Assembly (NCBI GenBank): GCA_022376515.1
Contig: WTXI01000478.1
Coordinates: 1-22,620 of the forward strand
Source: Lactifluus volemus
Lineage: Eukaryota > Basidiomycota > Agaricomycetes > Russulales > Russulaceae
Reading direction: 5' to 3'
Length of the DNA stretch: 22,620 nt
The notes beneath the pieces were generated by a model. The model searched no databases, was not told where the DNA came from, and saw only the letters and a program-made list of their open reading frames with translations. A program made the translations under genes and the position numbers. Positions 9,497 to 19,805 of this stretch are shown here, one piece after another. Position 1 is the stretch's first letter; each line of letters starts with the position of its first letter.

Positions 9497-12400
9497 ATGA
9501 CCTCCTCAGACACCCTCCCTGGTTTTCGCAACGTTTTCTATGATGCCCTGAAAAGGTATCACGATAAGACGAAAAACGACCTATTTTCGCATCCACTCAC
9601 CGCAGATCTCCAGAACTGCAAACGTCCAGGCGATATTCTGGCCGTCTTTGACAAGAACTACAACATTCGAGGGTTCATTCAGTCTCAGAAGGGCGACCAG
9701 ACGTCTGCACAGTGGCTCGACGCCACGTTGACAGTCCTTGCTTCGTTTTCCGATGTAATTGGTTCGAGTTTTGGACTGGTAAGTCGTCAAATGCTTACTT
9801 GTGAATCATCATCCCTCAAATGCTTGTTTTGCAGGTGTTCTCACCCGGGAAACTCATTTTCGCTGGAATTGGTATCCTTCTCATGGTTAGTATTGTCCTC
9901 TCTTCGTACTTACGCTCTGATACCATTGTCTATTAGACAGCCAGGGAAGTTGGTGCAAGTGACGATGCGCTCCCCGACATCTTTGGGCGAATAGAGAAGT
10001 TCTTCAAACGGCTTGAGATTTATACTCAAGTGCCACCAACTGGTGAAATGAAGGAATTGATCATACAAATAATGGTCGAGGTTCTCGAAATACTTGCTGT
10101 CACGACGAAGTGGATTAGGTGGAAATTCTCGAGTGAGTTAATTGGTCGTTGCAAACCATACGGCGGTTGACCGATCTACACTCAGAAAAATTCCTGAAGA
10201 AGCTAGTGGGAAGAATAGATATCGAAAATGTGACGACGAAGCTGGACAAACTAACTCAAGAGGAGGCTCTGATGGCACACACGAGATCTCTGGAGCTTCT
10301 ACTGAGCGTCGAAAGCAAAGTAGACATAGTTATCGATGGTGAGCAACATAGTCCAACTATTTTTTACCTTTCTCTTCAACATTCGTACTTCAGGTGGAAC
10401 TCAAGCGAGAGTAGCGATACAACGGATCGAGAACGACCTAGGTGGTTTGAACCGTTCGTGACCTTCTAACTCAAGGAACTGGTCAGCAAGACTTAAAAAA
10501 TAACAGGTGGCCAGTCGCACAAGGACTTTCGAAATTGGCTATCCCCTCCAGACCCATCCATAAATTTTAATACCGCCCGCAAAGCTTATCACGAAGGAAC
10601 AGCCGCGTGGTTCATTCAAGGGAGCACATTTAAGCGTTGGAAATCCGAAGGCTCAGAGTCCATGTTATGGATTCATGGAAAATGTATATATCTTCTTACA
10701 GCACCTTGGTTCTTGCTGAGCCCTCCCTCCTGTCTTGATAGCAGGCTCTGGTAAAAGCATACTCAGGTGAGTTTGTTGCCGAACTTGCTGTGTGCAGTGA
10801 AATCTTATAGTTTTGACAAGCTCGACAATCATCGAAGATATACAAACTATCTGCGACGCCGGTGCATCATACCTAGTTTATTTCTTTTTCGACTTCAAGG
10901 ACGTTGCAAAGCAGGATAACCGTGCTTTACTTTCTTCCCTGCTCATCCAACTCTCTTCTCAATCTGATTCATGCTTCAAAATGCTCTTTGATATCTACTC
11001 AAAACACGAGAATGGCTCGAAGCAACCCAATGAAGGCGCACTTTTACAATGTCTGAAAGACATGCTTATGAATTCGGGCCATGTCCCGGTGTATCTTATC
11101 ATCGACGCTATCGACGAATGCCCAAATACTTCAAAGGTGCCGGGTGCCCCACGCTCGCGTCGAGAAGTGTTGGAGACTGTGAAGGAACTTGTCGAGTTGC
11201 ACCTTCCAACCTTGCATGTTTGCATAACTAGTCGCCTTGAGGTCGACATCCGGAATTCTGTCGAATCATTGGCTCGTCTAACCATTTCTTTGCATGACCA
11301 AGACGGGCAGAAGGAAGACATCGCCACGTACGTCCGCTCGATCGTTTACTCGGGAGATGAGCAGGTGATGAATAAATGGAGCGGGGAGCTTAAAGATCGG
11401 GTTATTGAGGAACTATCCAGCAAAGCGGACGGCATGTAAGTGCGTCACTTTTAGTTTATCGTGCATCTCACATTTTCCTGGGGCCCAGGTTTCGCTGGGT
11501 TGTGTGTCAGCTGGATGCACTGCGAGAATGTCTCGCGCGCAATGTTCCACGAGTTCTCAACAAGTTGCCCAAATCCCTCGACGAAACGTATCAACGCGTG
11601 TTACGAGGGATCAACGAAGCAAACCGAGATGACGTTTATCGTCTGCTGCAATGCCTCGTGGTGTGTATGCGGCCACTTAGTGTCGAGGAACTTGCAGAAG
11701 TCCTCGCGGTTGACTTTGGTATTGATGGAGACAATCCAAAGTTGAATCCGGACTGGCGTTGGGAGGATCAAGGACAAGCGCTTCAGGCGGCATGCTCTAG
11801 TTTGATCACCATTGTCGATACCTACAGTTCACGGGTTGTGCAATTCTCGCACTTCTCCGTAAAAGAGTTTCTAACCTCACCTCGTCTTGCGGATTCAAGT
11901 GGAGATGTCTCGTGCTATCATATTTCCCTCGAACCTGCCCACGCGACCCTCGCACAAGCTTGTATAGGTGTGCTGCTACGATTGGATGGTGGCGCCCTCA
12001 AGGAGAGCACCAGGAAGAGTTTTCCTATGGCCCGATATGCCGCCAAACATTGGGTCGACCACACTCAATTCGGGAGCGTATCGTCACGCACACGGAAAGG
12101 GACAGAAGAACTTTTTAACCTGGACAACCCACACTTTGAAGCATGGGTCAGATTGTATGATTTGGACACTTGGCCCCTCGATGAATCCTTCAACAGCATC
12201 TTTGTAGATCTGCCGACAACGGATGCAACTCCTCTATACTACGCCACTCTCTGCGGGTTCCATGACCTCGCAAAATACCTCATTACCAAGTACCCCCAAC
12301 ACGTGAACATCTTTGGTGGTAAACATGGCACTCCACTGGTAGCAGCACTGGCGCGGGGCGACTTCCAGATGGCAGAGCTACTTCATCACCACGGCGGCGA

Positions 12401-12932
12401 CGTGGACGCTCGGGGCTGGGGCGATATCACCCCACTGCTTTGTGCGTCATATGCCGGGTATCCTGAAATCGTGCAGTGGCTACTCGACCATGGAGCAGAC
12501 GCGAATGCCGAGGCCTGCGGTTGGACACCACTTCATGGAGCAACATTTTGCGGACAACTCGAGGTGGCGCGGTTACTACTCCATCACAATGCGAGCATCA
12601 AGGCTCAGCATTCCAGCGGCTTGACTCCATTACACCTCGCGTCGCTATCTGGTCATGACGATGTCGTCCGATTATTGCTTGACCGCGGCGTAGATGTGAA
12701 TACACGGGATAATGACCATTCGACGCCGTTACATCTGGCCTCGGGCAAGGACGAGAATCGGCCTATGTTCCCTTTCTTCACGAGAGTTGCGAGGCCGTCA
12801 CTTGAGGTTACGCGCTTGCTACTCGAACACGGTGCGGATATAGAGGCAGAGGACAGGTGGGGTAGGACCGCACTCCACATAGCGTCATTGAATGGACATC
12901 ACGATATCACGAAACTATTATCAGAGTACTAG
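9497..12932 (+). CDS. NACHT-ankyrin NLR-type receptor with Goodbye-like N-terminus, copy 1
   Basis: A predicted STAND NTPase receptor of 1000 aa. Exons are 9497-9778, 9835-9885, 9937-10132, 10186-10338, 10394-10453, 10507-10683, 10742-10766, 10821-11435 and 11489-12932 (3003 nt). Residues 1-190 carry features of the fungal STAND N-terminal Goodbye domain: an FxDALKRYHDKT start, a VFSPGKLIFAGIGI hydrophobic helix and RLEIYTQVPP. Walker A GKSGSGKS is at 305-312, split across the tiny 25-nt exon. Walker B VYLIIDAIDEC is near 405 and the sensor is CITSR. A winged-helix-like region (RPLSVEELAEVLAVDF) follows. About six or seven ankyrin repeats occupy about 765-1000, such as TPLHLASLSGHDDVVRLLLDRG. 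The ORF ends at TAG. Some splice sites are weak (donor GTTCGT, acceptors ending AAG) but are supported by the paralogue at 13441. It probably senses a non-self ligand through the ankyrins. Confidence 0.88.
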
Positions 12933-13440
12933 TACTATAGCACGGTCCCAATTGATACCAAACCGACCTTATAGCATTTACAGGTCTAGTCTACCCATAT
13001 GTAAACGTCTTGGTCTTTTTCTGTCGGTTGTGCGTGACAATATACGAGTAGCTGCCTAAAAGAGTTCACCAACAAAACCCATGCGGAAGATTTGTGCCAA
13101 CGTCTTGTCTCAGATCGAAAATCAACACACCGTGACATTGCCCAGAAATAAGATATCTGCGCTTAAGTCACGGTCGACACGTGTCAGTGACCACTCGCGC
13201 GACATGTCGGCCGTGGCGTTCGCTGTTACAATACTCCACTTTTTTTTATATCTGCTTCATTGGTTCGAGGCGCCTTGGAGCGTATCACTGACAAATACCA
13301 ATATTGCGCGCCTATCTCCCATATGTAAGAGGCTACACGCTTGTCCACGAGGCAGTGCCCCGGGCCCTTGCTGGTCGAACCTATCCCCTTCTTACCCATA
13401 GATACCCCAAAACACACACTATTACTTCCCCACTGGTTCC
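12933..13440. other. Intergenic between the two tandem NLRs
   Basis: The first about 40 nt after the stop of copy 1 align by eye with coding sequence at the end of copy 2, so the duplication boundary lies beyond the stop. The rest must hold the promoter of copy 2. A perfect 10-bp palindrome GACACGTGTC containing the E-box CACGTG is at 13176-13185, echoing the E-box before copy 1. No gene or RNA is recognised. Confidence 0.55.
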
Positions 13441-16400
13441 ATGTCTCAGAATACCCTCTCCACTTCGTCAACCTCCTCTCCTACTAGTAGTTTTCACACC
13501 ATTTTCTGCGATGCCTTGAACAGATATCGCGATAAGACAAAGAGCGACCTTTTCACACATCCACTCACCGCCGATCTGCAAAACTGCAGCCTTCCGAGCG
13601 AATTTCTTGCCGTCCTTCATAGGAAATACAATATTCAAGGGTTCATTCAGTCCCGAAGGGACAACCAGACTTCTACGCAATGGCTCAGCGCCACATTTAC
13701 CGTCCTTGCTTCGTTTTCCACTGCCATTGGTGAGGTAGTTGGGCTGGTAAGTCGCCAGAAATTGAGTTGCGAATCATCATTCCTCAAATACTATACTTGA
13801 TTTGCAGGTCTTCTCCCCCGGGAAAGTTATATTCGCTGGGATTGGTGTATTCCTCATAGTCGGTAGTTTCCTCCGATCGTGCCAACTTTCTTGACACCAA
13901 GATCTATTAGGCAGCTAGGGATGTTGGTGCGAACAACGATGCGCTCGTCGATATTCTCGCGCGTATAGAAAGCTCCTTCGAACGGCTTGAGATTTATACT
14001 CAAGTTCCGCCAACTGATGCGATGAAAGAATTGATCGTGCGAATAATGGTTGAGGTTCTCGAAGTCCTTGCTGTCGCAACCAAGTGGATTAAGCAGAAAT
14101 TCCCGAGTGAGTTAGTCGTTGCAAATACACCGACGTTGACCGATCTACCTTCAGAAAAATTTCTAAAGAAACTAGTGGGAAGAACGGATATCGAAGATGC
14201 GATGACAAAGCTGGACAGGCTGACCCAAGAGGAGGCTCTGATGGCGAGTGCCGCATCGCTGGAGATTCAACGAGGCGTTGACAAGAAAGCCGACGCGGTC
14301 ATACATGGTGCGCACTGATAACGCGTGACCGTCTGTTCTCCATCGTTATCCTGACATTTATTCTTTCAGGTGTAAATCAAGCGAGAGTAGCGATACAACA
14401 TATCGAGAACGGCCTAGATGGCTTAAATCGTTCGTGATCATTCAACTCGAGCGGTATCGCTTGCGAGACTCAAAATCCAACAGGTGGCCAGTTGCGCAAG
14501 GATTTTCAAAAGTGGTTATCTCCTCCAGATCCATCCATCAATTTCAACACCGCCCGAAAAGTTTACCACAAAGGGACAGCCGAGTGGTTCATTCAAGGGA
14601 ACCCATTCAGGCGTTGGAAGTCCGAAGGCTCCGAGTCCATGTTATGGATTCATGGAAAACGTATAGTATTTCTTTTTGCTCTTCCAGCACCTTGGTTCTT
14701 GCTGATACCTCCCTCCTGTCTTGATAGCGGGCTCCGGTAAAAGCATACTCAGGTACGTTTGCTGCCCAAATCTCCATGCCCAGTGGAACTCATCCTTTTG
14801 GTAAGCTCAGCGATTATCGAAGATTTAAAAACTATCTCCGTCTCCACCACATCCTACCTGCTTTATTTCTTCTTCGACTTCAAGGATGTTGCAAAACAGG
14901 ATAACCGATCTTTGCTTTCCTCCCTGCTCATCCAACTCTCCTCTCAATCTGATCCCTGCTTCAAAATTCTCCTTGGCGTCTACTCAAAACACGATGATGG
15001 CTCAAACCAACCCACTGAAAGCGCACTGTTACAATGCCTGAAAGACATGCTCACGAATTTGGGTCAAACCCCAGTCTATCTTATCATCGATGGTGTTGAT
15101 GAATGCCCGAATACTTCAAAGGTCCTGGGTGCCCGACCCTCGCGTCGAGAGGTGTTGGCGACTGTAAAAGAGCTCGTCAGGCTACACCTTCCAAACCTGC
15201 ATGTTTGTATAACTAGTCGCCCTGAGGCCGACATCCAATATGCCGTCAAACAATTGGCTCGTCTGGTTGTATCTCTGCATGAGCAGGATGGACAGAAGGA
15301 GGACATTGCTATGTATGTCCGCTCGGTCGTTTATTCGGATGACGAGGAAGCGATGGATAAGTGGGGTAGGAGGCTTAAAGAACGTGTTATTGATGAACTA
15401 TCCAGCAAAGCGGATGGCATGTAAGGGTATTGCTTTCAGTTATGACTCGTGCTCACATTCTTACCCAGGTTCCGCTGGGTTGTGTGTCAATTGGATGCGC
15501 TGCGAGAATGTCTGGCACGCAATGTTCCACGAGTTCTCAGCCAATTGCCCAAATCTCTCGACGAAACGTATCAACGTATACTGCAAGGGATAAACGAAGC
15601 AAACCGAGATGACGTTTATCGTTTGTTACAATGCCTCGTGGTGTCTATGCGACCACTTAGCGTCGAAGAGCTCGCAGAGGTTCTCGCTGTCGACTTTGAA
15701 GATCATGGGGAGAATCCAAAATTGAATCCGGACTGGCGTTGGGAGGATCAAGGACAAGCTCTTCAGGTGGCCTGCTCCAGTTTGATCACCATTGTCGACA
15801 CCAACGATTCACGGGTTGTGCAGTTCTCGCACTTCTCAGTGAAGGAGTTTCTGACCTCACCTCGTCTTACAAGTTTAAGTGGTGATGTCTCTTGCTATCA
15901 CGTTTCCCTCGGACCTGCCCACGCGATCTTCGCACAAACTTGTATGGGCGTGCTGCTGCAATTGGACGATGGCGTTCCCGAAGAGAGCATCAAGAAGAAT
16001 CTTCCTATGGTTCGATATGCCGCCCAATACTGGGTCGAACACATGCAGTTCGCCAATGTATCGTCACACATACAGAAAGGGATGGAAGAACTCTTTGACC
16101 TGGACAAGCCTCATTTCGCAGCGTGGGTCCGGTTGCACAACATAGACACTGTTGTCACCCGCGGCCTCTTCAACAGAACCTTTGTAGATGTGATTCCGCG
16201 GGCAACGGTCTCAACTCCTTTATACTACGCCTCACTCTGCGGATTTTACGACCTGGCAAAATACCTTATTATCAAGCATCCCTTACATGTGAATCAGTTT
16301 GGCGGTCGTCGTGGCACTCCACTGGTAGCAGCGCTTGAGCGTGGTGATTTCCAGATGGCAGATTTACTCTTTCAAAACGGTGCTGACGTGGACGTTCGGG

Positions 16401-17095
16401 GCTGGCACGAAAAAACTCCGTTGGTTTGTGCGGCATACACCGGATTTACCGAAATCGCGCGGTGGCTACTCAATCATGGCGCAAATGCAAATATCCAGGC
16501 ATCGGGTTGGACTGCACTGCATGCTGCAGCTTTGGGCGGAAAACTCGAGGTAGCTCGGATACTACTCGATCACAATGCAGAGAACAAAGCCCACCATTCT
16601 AACGGCTCGACCCCATTACATTTGGCGTCGGTATCTGGTCATGACGATCTCGTTCGATTATTGGTTGGCCGCGGTGTAGATGTGAATGCGCGGGACGATG
16701 ACCATTCGACTCCGTTACACCTGGCCTCGGGCAAGGTCAAGAAAGGATCCATGATGCCCTTCTTCACGAGAATCGCGATGCCGTCGCTTGAGGTCGTGCA
16801 AGTGTTACTGGAGCATGGTGCGGATGTAGAGGCGAAGGATAAGAAGGGCAGGACTGCATTCGATATAGCGTCGTTGAAGGGACGACAAAATCACGAAACC
16901 GCGAAACCACTCTCGGAATATCGGAGTCACAGCACATTGCCAAGTGATACCGTATCGGATGTAGAGGCGAGGGATAAGAAGGGCAAGACTCCATCCTATA
17001 TAGCGTCGTTGATGGGACGACAATATCACGAAATCGCGAAACTACTCTCGGAACATCCGAGTCACAGCACATTGCCAAGTGATACCGCATCGTAA
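13441..17095 (+). CDS. NACHT-ankyrin NLR-type receptor with Goodbye-like N-terminus, copy 2
   Basis: A tandem paralogue of the gene at 9497, 1069 aa. Exons are 13441-13746, 13808-13858, 13911-14106, 14155-14307, 14370-14429, 14484-14660, 14728-14752, 14806-15420 and 15469-17095 (3210 nt). Exons 2-8 have exactly the same lengths as in copy 1. Walker A GKPGSGKS is at 313-320, Walker B VYLIIDGVDEC is near 413, and the ankyrin repeats run from about 773 to 975. Compared with copy 1, exon 1 is 24 nt longer (a Ser/Thr-rich start) and the C-terminus continues past the position of the copy 1 stop. It ends in two 45-residue tandem units (980-1024 and 1025-1069). Intron 3 (14107-14154) is 48 nt, in frame and stop-free, so it could be retained, adding 16 residues. 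All motifs look intact, so the gene is probably functional. Confidence 0.88.
16823..17092 (+). repeat. Two 135-bp tandem units at the 3' end of the second NLR
   Basis: Unit 1 is 16823-16957 and unit 2 is 16958-17092, each 135 bp and 45 codons, with the stop TAA directly after. Both begin GATGTAGAGGCGA and end in a serine codon within CCAAGTGATACCG[TC]ATCG. Differences are scattered point changes and there are no indels. Each unit encodes one ankyrin-like repeat (DVEAxDKKGxT...IASLxGRQ) plus a SHSTLPSDT spacer. Confidence 0.95.
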
Positions 17096-17761
17096 CACCT
17101 ACTAGTACGGGCCTAGTATCCGTGTACCTAGGCGTGGCCTCCTTTTGTCGTTTCAGTATTATGTGTGCGACAATATATGATAGTCCATGTGAAAGAGGAT
17201 CGGCTTGGCGTCGCTTACATACATCCCCATGATCACAAAGTTACGTTGTTGAATAGATATCGACTCAGGCATCACGAAGTCTCTGTATTCATGCCGCTAG
17301 CAGTCTGCACTGCATAGGCGAGTCACCAACACAACGTTTCCGTCGGGAAGAAGCAGTTGTTGTATGTATGAGTCAATCAGTCAGCGCCGAACTGTCTGTG
17401 ACCCGACCGGGACCTGTTTCAATTCCCCGTGAACAATAAATCGGAGGTTCTGCCCCGAGGGAAAGCGCCACACTGGCATGTCGTCTCGCGATCTGTTAGA
17501 TCGCAGAGATAAGTGGAGGTATGGTGTTATCCACTCTGTGGCTCTGTACAATTACTGTGGTGCCTGATCAGCGGAAGAGCGCTGTACTAAGTTGAGTATA
17601 AGTACTAGTCCGAGTACCTCCCCTAAAACTCGTGGGCCGCAGTCCTGGGTTGTGTGCCTGTCACAAATATAAGTTCAGGATATGACGATAAGACCGTGAC
17701 TTGGAGGCGGCGTCCTCGACTCGGACGGGCTATCCACTCTTCTCTGACCATTCCCCGATTA
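17096..17761. other. Intergenic upstream of FUR1
   Basis: There is no supportable gene or tRNA. A short inverted repeat (TCTCGCGATCT, 3-nt loop, AGATCGCAGAGA) lies at 17484-17509. It is probably incidental, although it could be a weak structured element. The right part should contain the FUR1 promoter and leader. Confidence 0.5.
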
Positions 17762-18905
17762 ATGATGTCTCCTTCCGTGAACCACACTAACCACACAAAC
17801 ACGGCCCCAAACGCGGAATACGACATTCCACCATCCGTGTTCACACTCCGCCGAACCGCCCAGCTCGAGGCGCTTTACACCATCATCAGGGACAAGGACA
17901 CGTCGCGTGGGGACTTCATATTCTATTCAGACCGCATCATTCGTCTGCTCGTCGAGGAGGGCTTGAATCATCTGCCCGTCGTGCCCAAGGTCGTCGAAAC
18001 ACCGACTGTATGCAAACTGTATCCATGTGTGATGGGGACTCATACAGACCATTGCGCAGGGCGTCGAGTATGAAGGTGTCGGGTTTGAAGGAAAGATCTG
18101 CGGTGTTTCTATTCTTCGTGCGGGGGAGGTGAGCTGTCCTATCGATCTTTGTGTTATTCACCTACTTTATCGTGTAGGCAATGGAACAGGGTTTGAGGGA
18201 GGTTTGCCGCAGCGTACGCATCGGGAAAATTCTCATTCAACGGGTGAGGCCTTTACCGCGATATTATATCGATGCGTTTTCCTGAACGGTCTTTTAGGAT
18301 GAGGAAACGACGCATCCCAAACTCTTCTATTCCAAGGTAGTACTAGCCCGAGCTTCTTGTCATACTGGGAAGACTGAATACCATACTAATGTGTATAGCT
18401 CCCTCAAGATATAGCCCAGCGCTATGTGCTTCTTCTTGACCCGATGCTTGGTATGTTCTAGCTATTTGGTGTTCCGCCGACGACTGCTCAGGCACAACGA
18501 AACGAACAGCAACCGGTGGATCGGCTATGAAAGCCGTTGAGGTAATTATGGAGCATGGCGTACCTGAGGATCGTATCATCTTCATCAACTTGGTGCCGTG
18601 CTCTTCTCCTTATCTCTTCTTGTCAAATACGTCTCATGTCCCAAGGTGCAGGTCTCCGCCCCTGAGGGTTTGAAAGCGTTCACTACTCGCTATCCATCAC
18701 TAAAAGTGGTGAGTCACCCTTTTTTCCTCCTTTCGGCCTTACTAACGAGACCTCTCCAGGTGACCGGGTGGATTGACGAAGGTCTGAATGAGCGAGCGTA
18801 CATTGTTCCGGGACTTGGTGACTTTGGCGAACGGAGGTGCGTAAAAGCTCGGTATGAATAGACGCACACAGAGTCACTAACGCCCAATACAGGTATTGCG
18901 CATGA
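17762..18905 (+). CDS. FUR1: Uracil phosphoribosyltransferase
   Basis: Converts uracil plus PRPP to UMP in pyrimidine salvage, in the cytosol. The family also activates 5-fluorouracil, so loss gives resistance to it. The spliced protein is 237 aa. Exons are 17762-18007, 18048-18128, 18178-18243, 18298-18336, 18399-18450, 18510-18592, 18652-18708, 18760-18836 and 18893-18905 (714 nt, phases consistent). Fungal UPRT motifs are present in order: ICGVSILRAGE, MEQGLREVCRSVRIGKILIQ, DEETTHPKLFYSK, the PRPP-binding DPMLATGGSA (158-167) and IVPGLGDFGER at the C-terminus, ending RYCA. The length is about that of the yeast enzyme. Two ATGs occur in tandem, and the first was taken. The first intron is only 40 nt, unusually short but needed to keep the conserved frame. 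No frameshift is seen. Confidence 0.96.
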
Positions 18906-19805
18906 GACGCGCCGGTTTCGTGTCATCACTCTGCTGTTTTCTGCGGGCGATCGAAATACATACACATTTTTGATCTGTCGTGCGTTTCCGGTCGTACAGG
19001 GATAACTTGTCCAAAGCTGTGTCAGACCAGAGACGTCACCTCATCTGTATTTCTCTCGATCTAAAACCTTGTAGCAACCGATCATGCCCTGAGACATGCG
19101 AGTGCCGAGATCCCACCCCGCAAAACGAGGGTTCTCTACAATCATGGGTGTCAAACAAATCACGCGAAGGCTATCTGAACTCGCACCGGCAGTTGTGTCT
19201 GTTTTTTCTCTTAAAACCTTTTTGGGATATATACACTTTTCAGACATTTTCCCACCGGGTATCCTATTCTCATCTGGCACCGATCATAGAACGATACTTG
19301 CAAAAAATTTCCAACCAAGAATATGGCTCGGGGTCGAGGAATCATATCACCGAAACTCTCCAAAAGACGAAAGAAGGTAGCACCCACCCAGCATTGCGCC
19401 CAGTCATCGATGACACGTAGGTTTTGAAGACAGGGATATCAATCAAACCCTCAACTGTGTACTACTGTACTAGTAATAGTAGCTTATTCCACCACGCGAT
19501 TCCCACGGGTGCCATAGCACTCTTTAGCGAGGTGATTCGCTATCATCATGATCTTCATCGCAGAGGAGGTTACAACGACGAGAGAGTGTTTAGAAAAATA
19601 AATTATGGCCAAGATATGGTCTGGTGATCGTGGGAGAGGAGATACTTGCTTAAGTTAGTGCGTTCGGCTCGAGGGTCAAATCAAAAAAACTAAACGAGGG
19701 ACTCGACTTTGACCTCATTCTGAACTACCACAGATCTTTTTTCGTTCGGTCTCTCTTATTGTACTTGCTGCATATTCCTCCTCTCTTTCTGTTGTTAAAA
19801 ACATC
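18906..19805. other. Intergenic between FUR1 and EMG1, about 900 bp
   Basis: A plus-strand frame at 18980-19420 (146 aa) is open but shows no recognisable motif and has an amino-acid make-up like random sequence, so I do not call it. I looked for tRNA, snRNA and snoRNA signatures and saw none. The last about 100 bp, pyrimidine-rich before the ATG, are probably the EMG1 promoter and leader. Confidence 0.5.

Noticed and set aside
16764..17090. Minus-strand 108-aa open frame with internal repeats
   Set aside because: It is the antisense shadow of the 135-bp tandem duplication in the NLR coding sequence.
17484..17509. Hairpin as a possible terminator or attachment site
   Set aside because: The stem is short and interrupted, there is no T-run or repeat partner, and in a fungal genome such a hairpin has no expected terminator role.
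18980..19420. Plus-strand 146-aa open frame between FUR1 and EMG1
   Set aside because: No motif or conservation signal visible and no convincing start context. It is probably chance.
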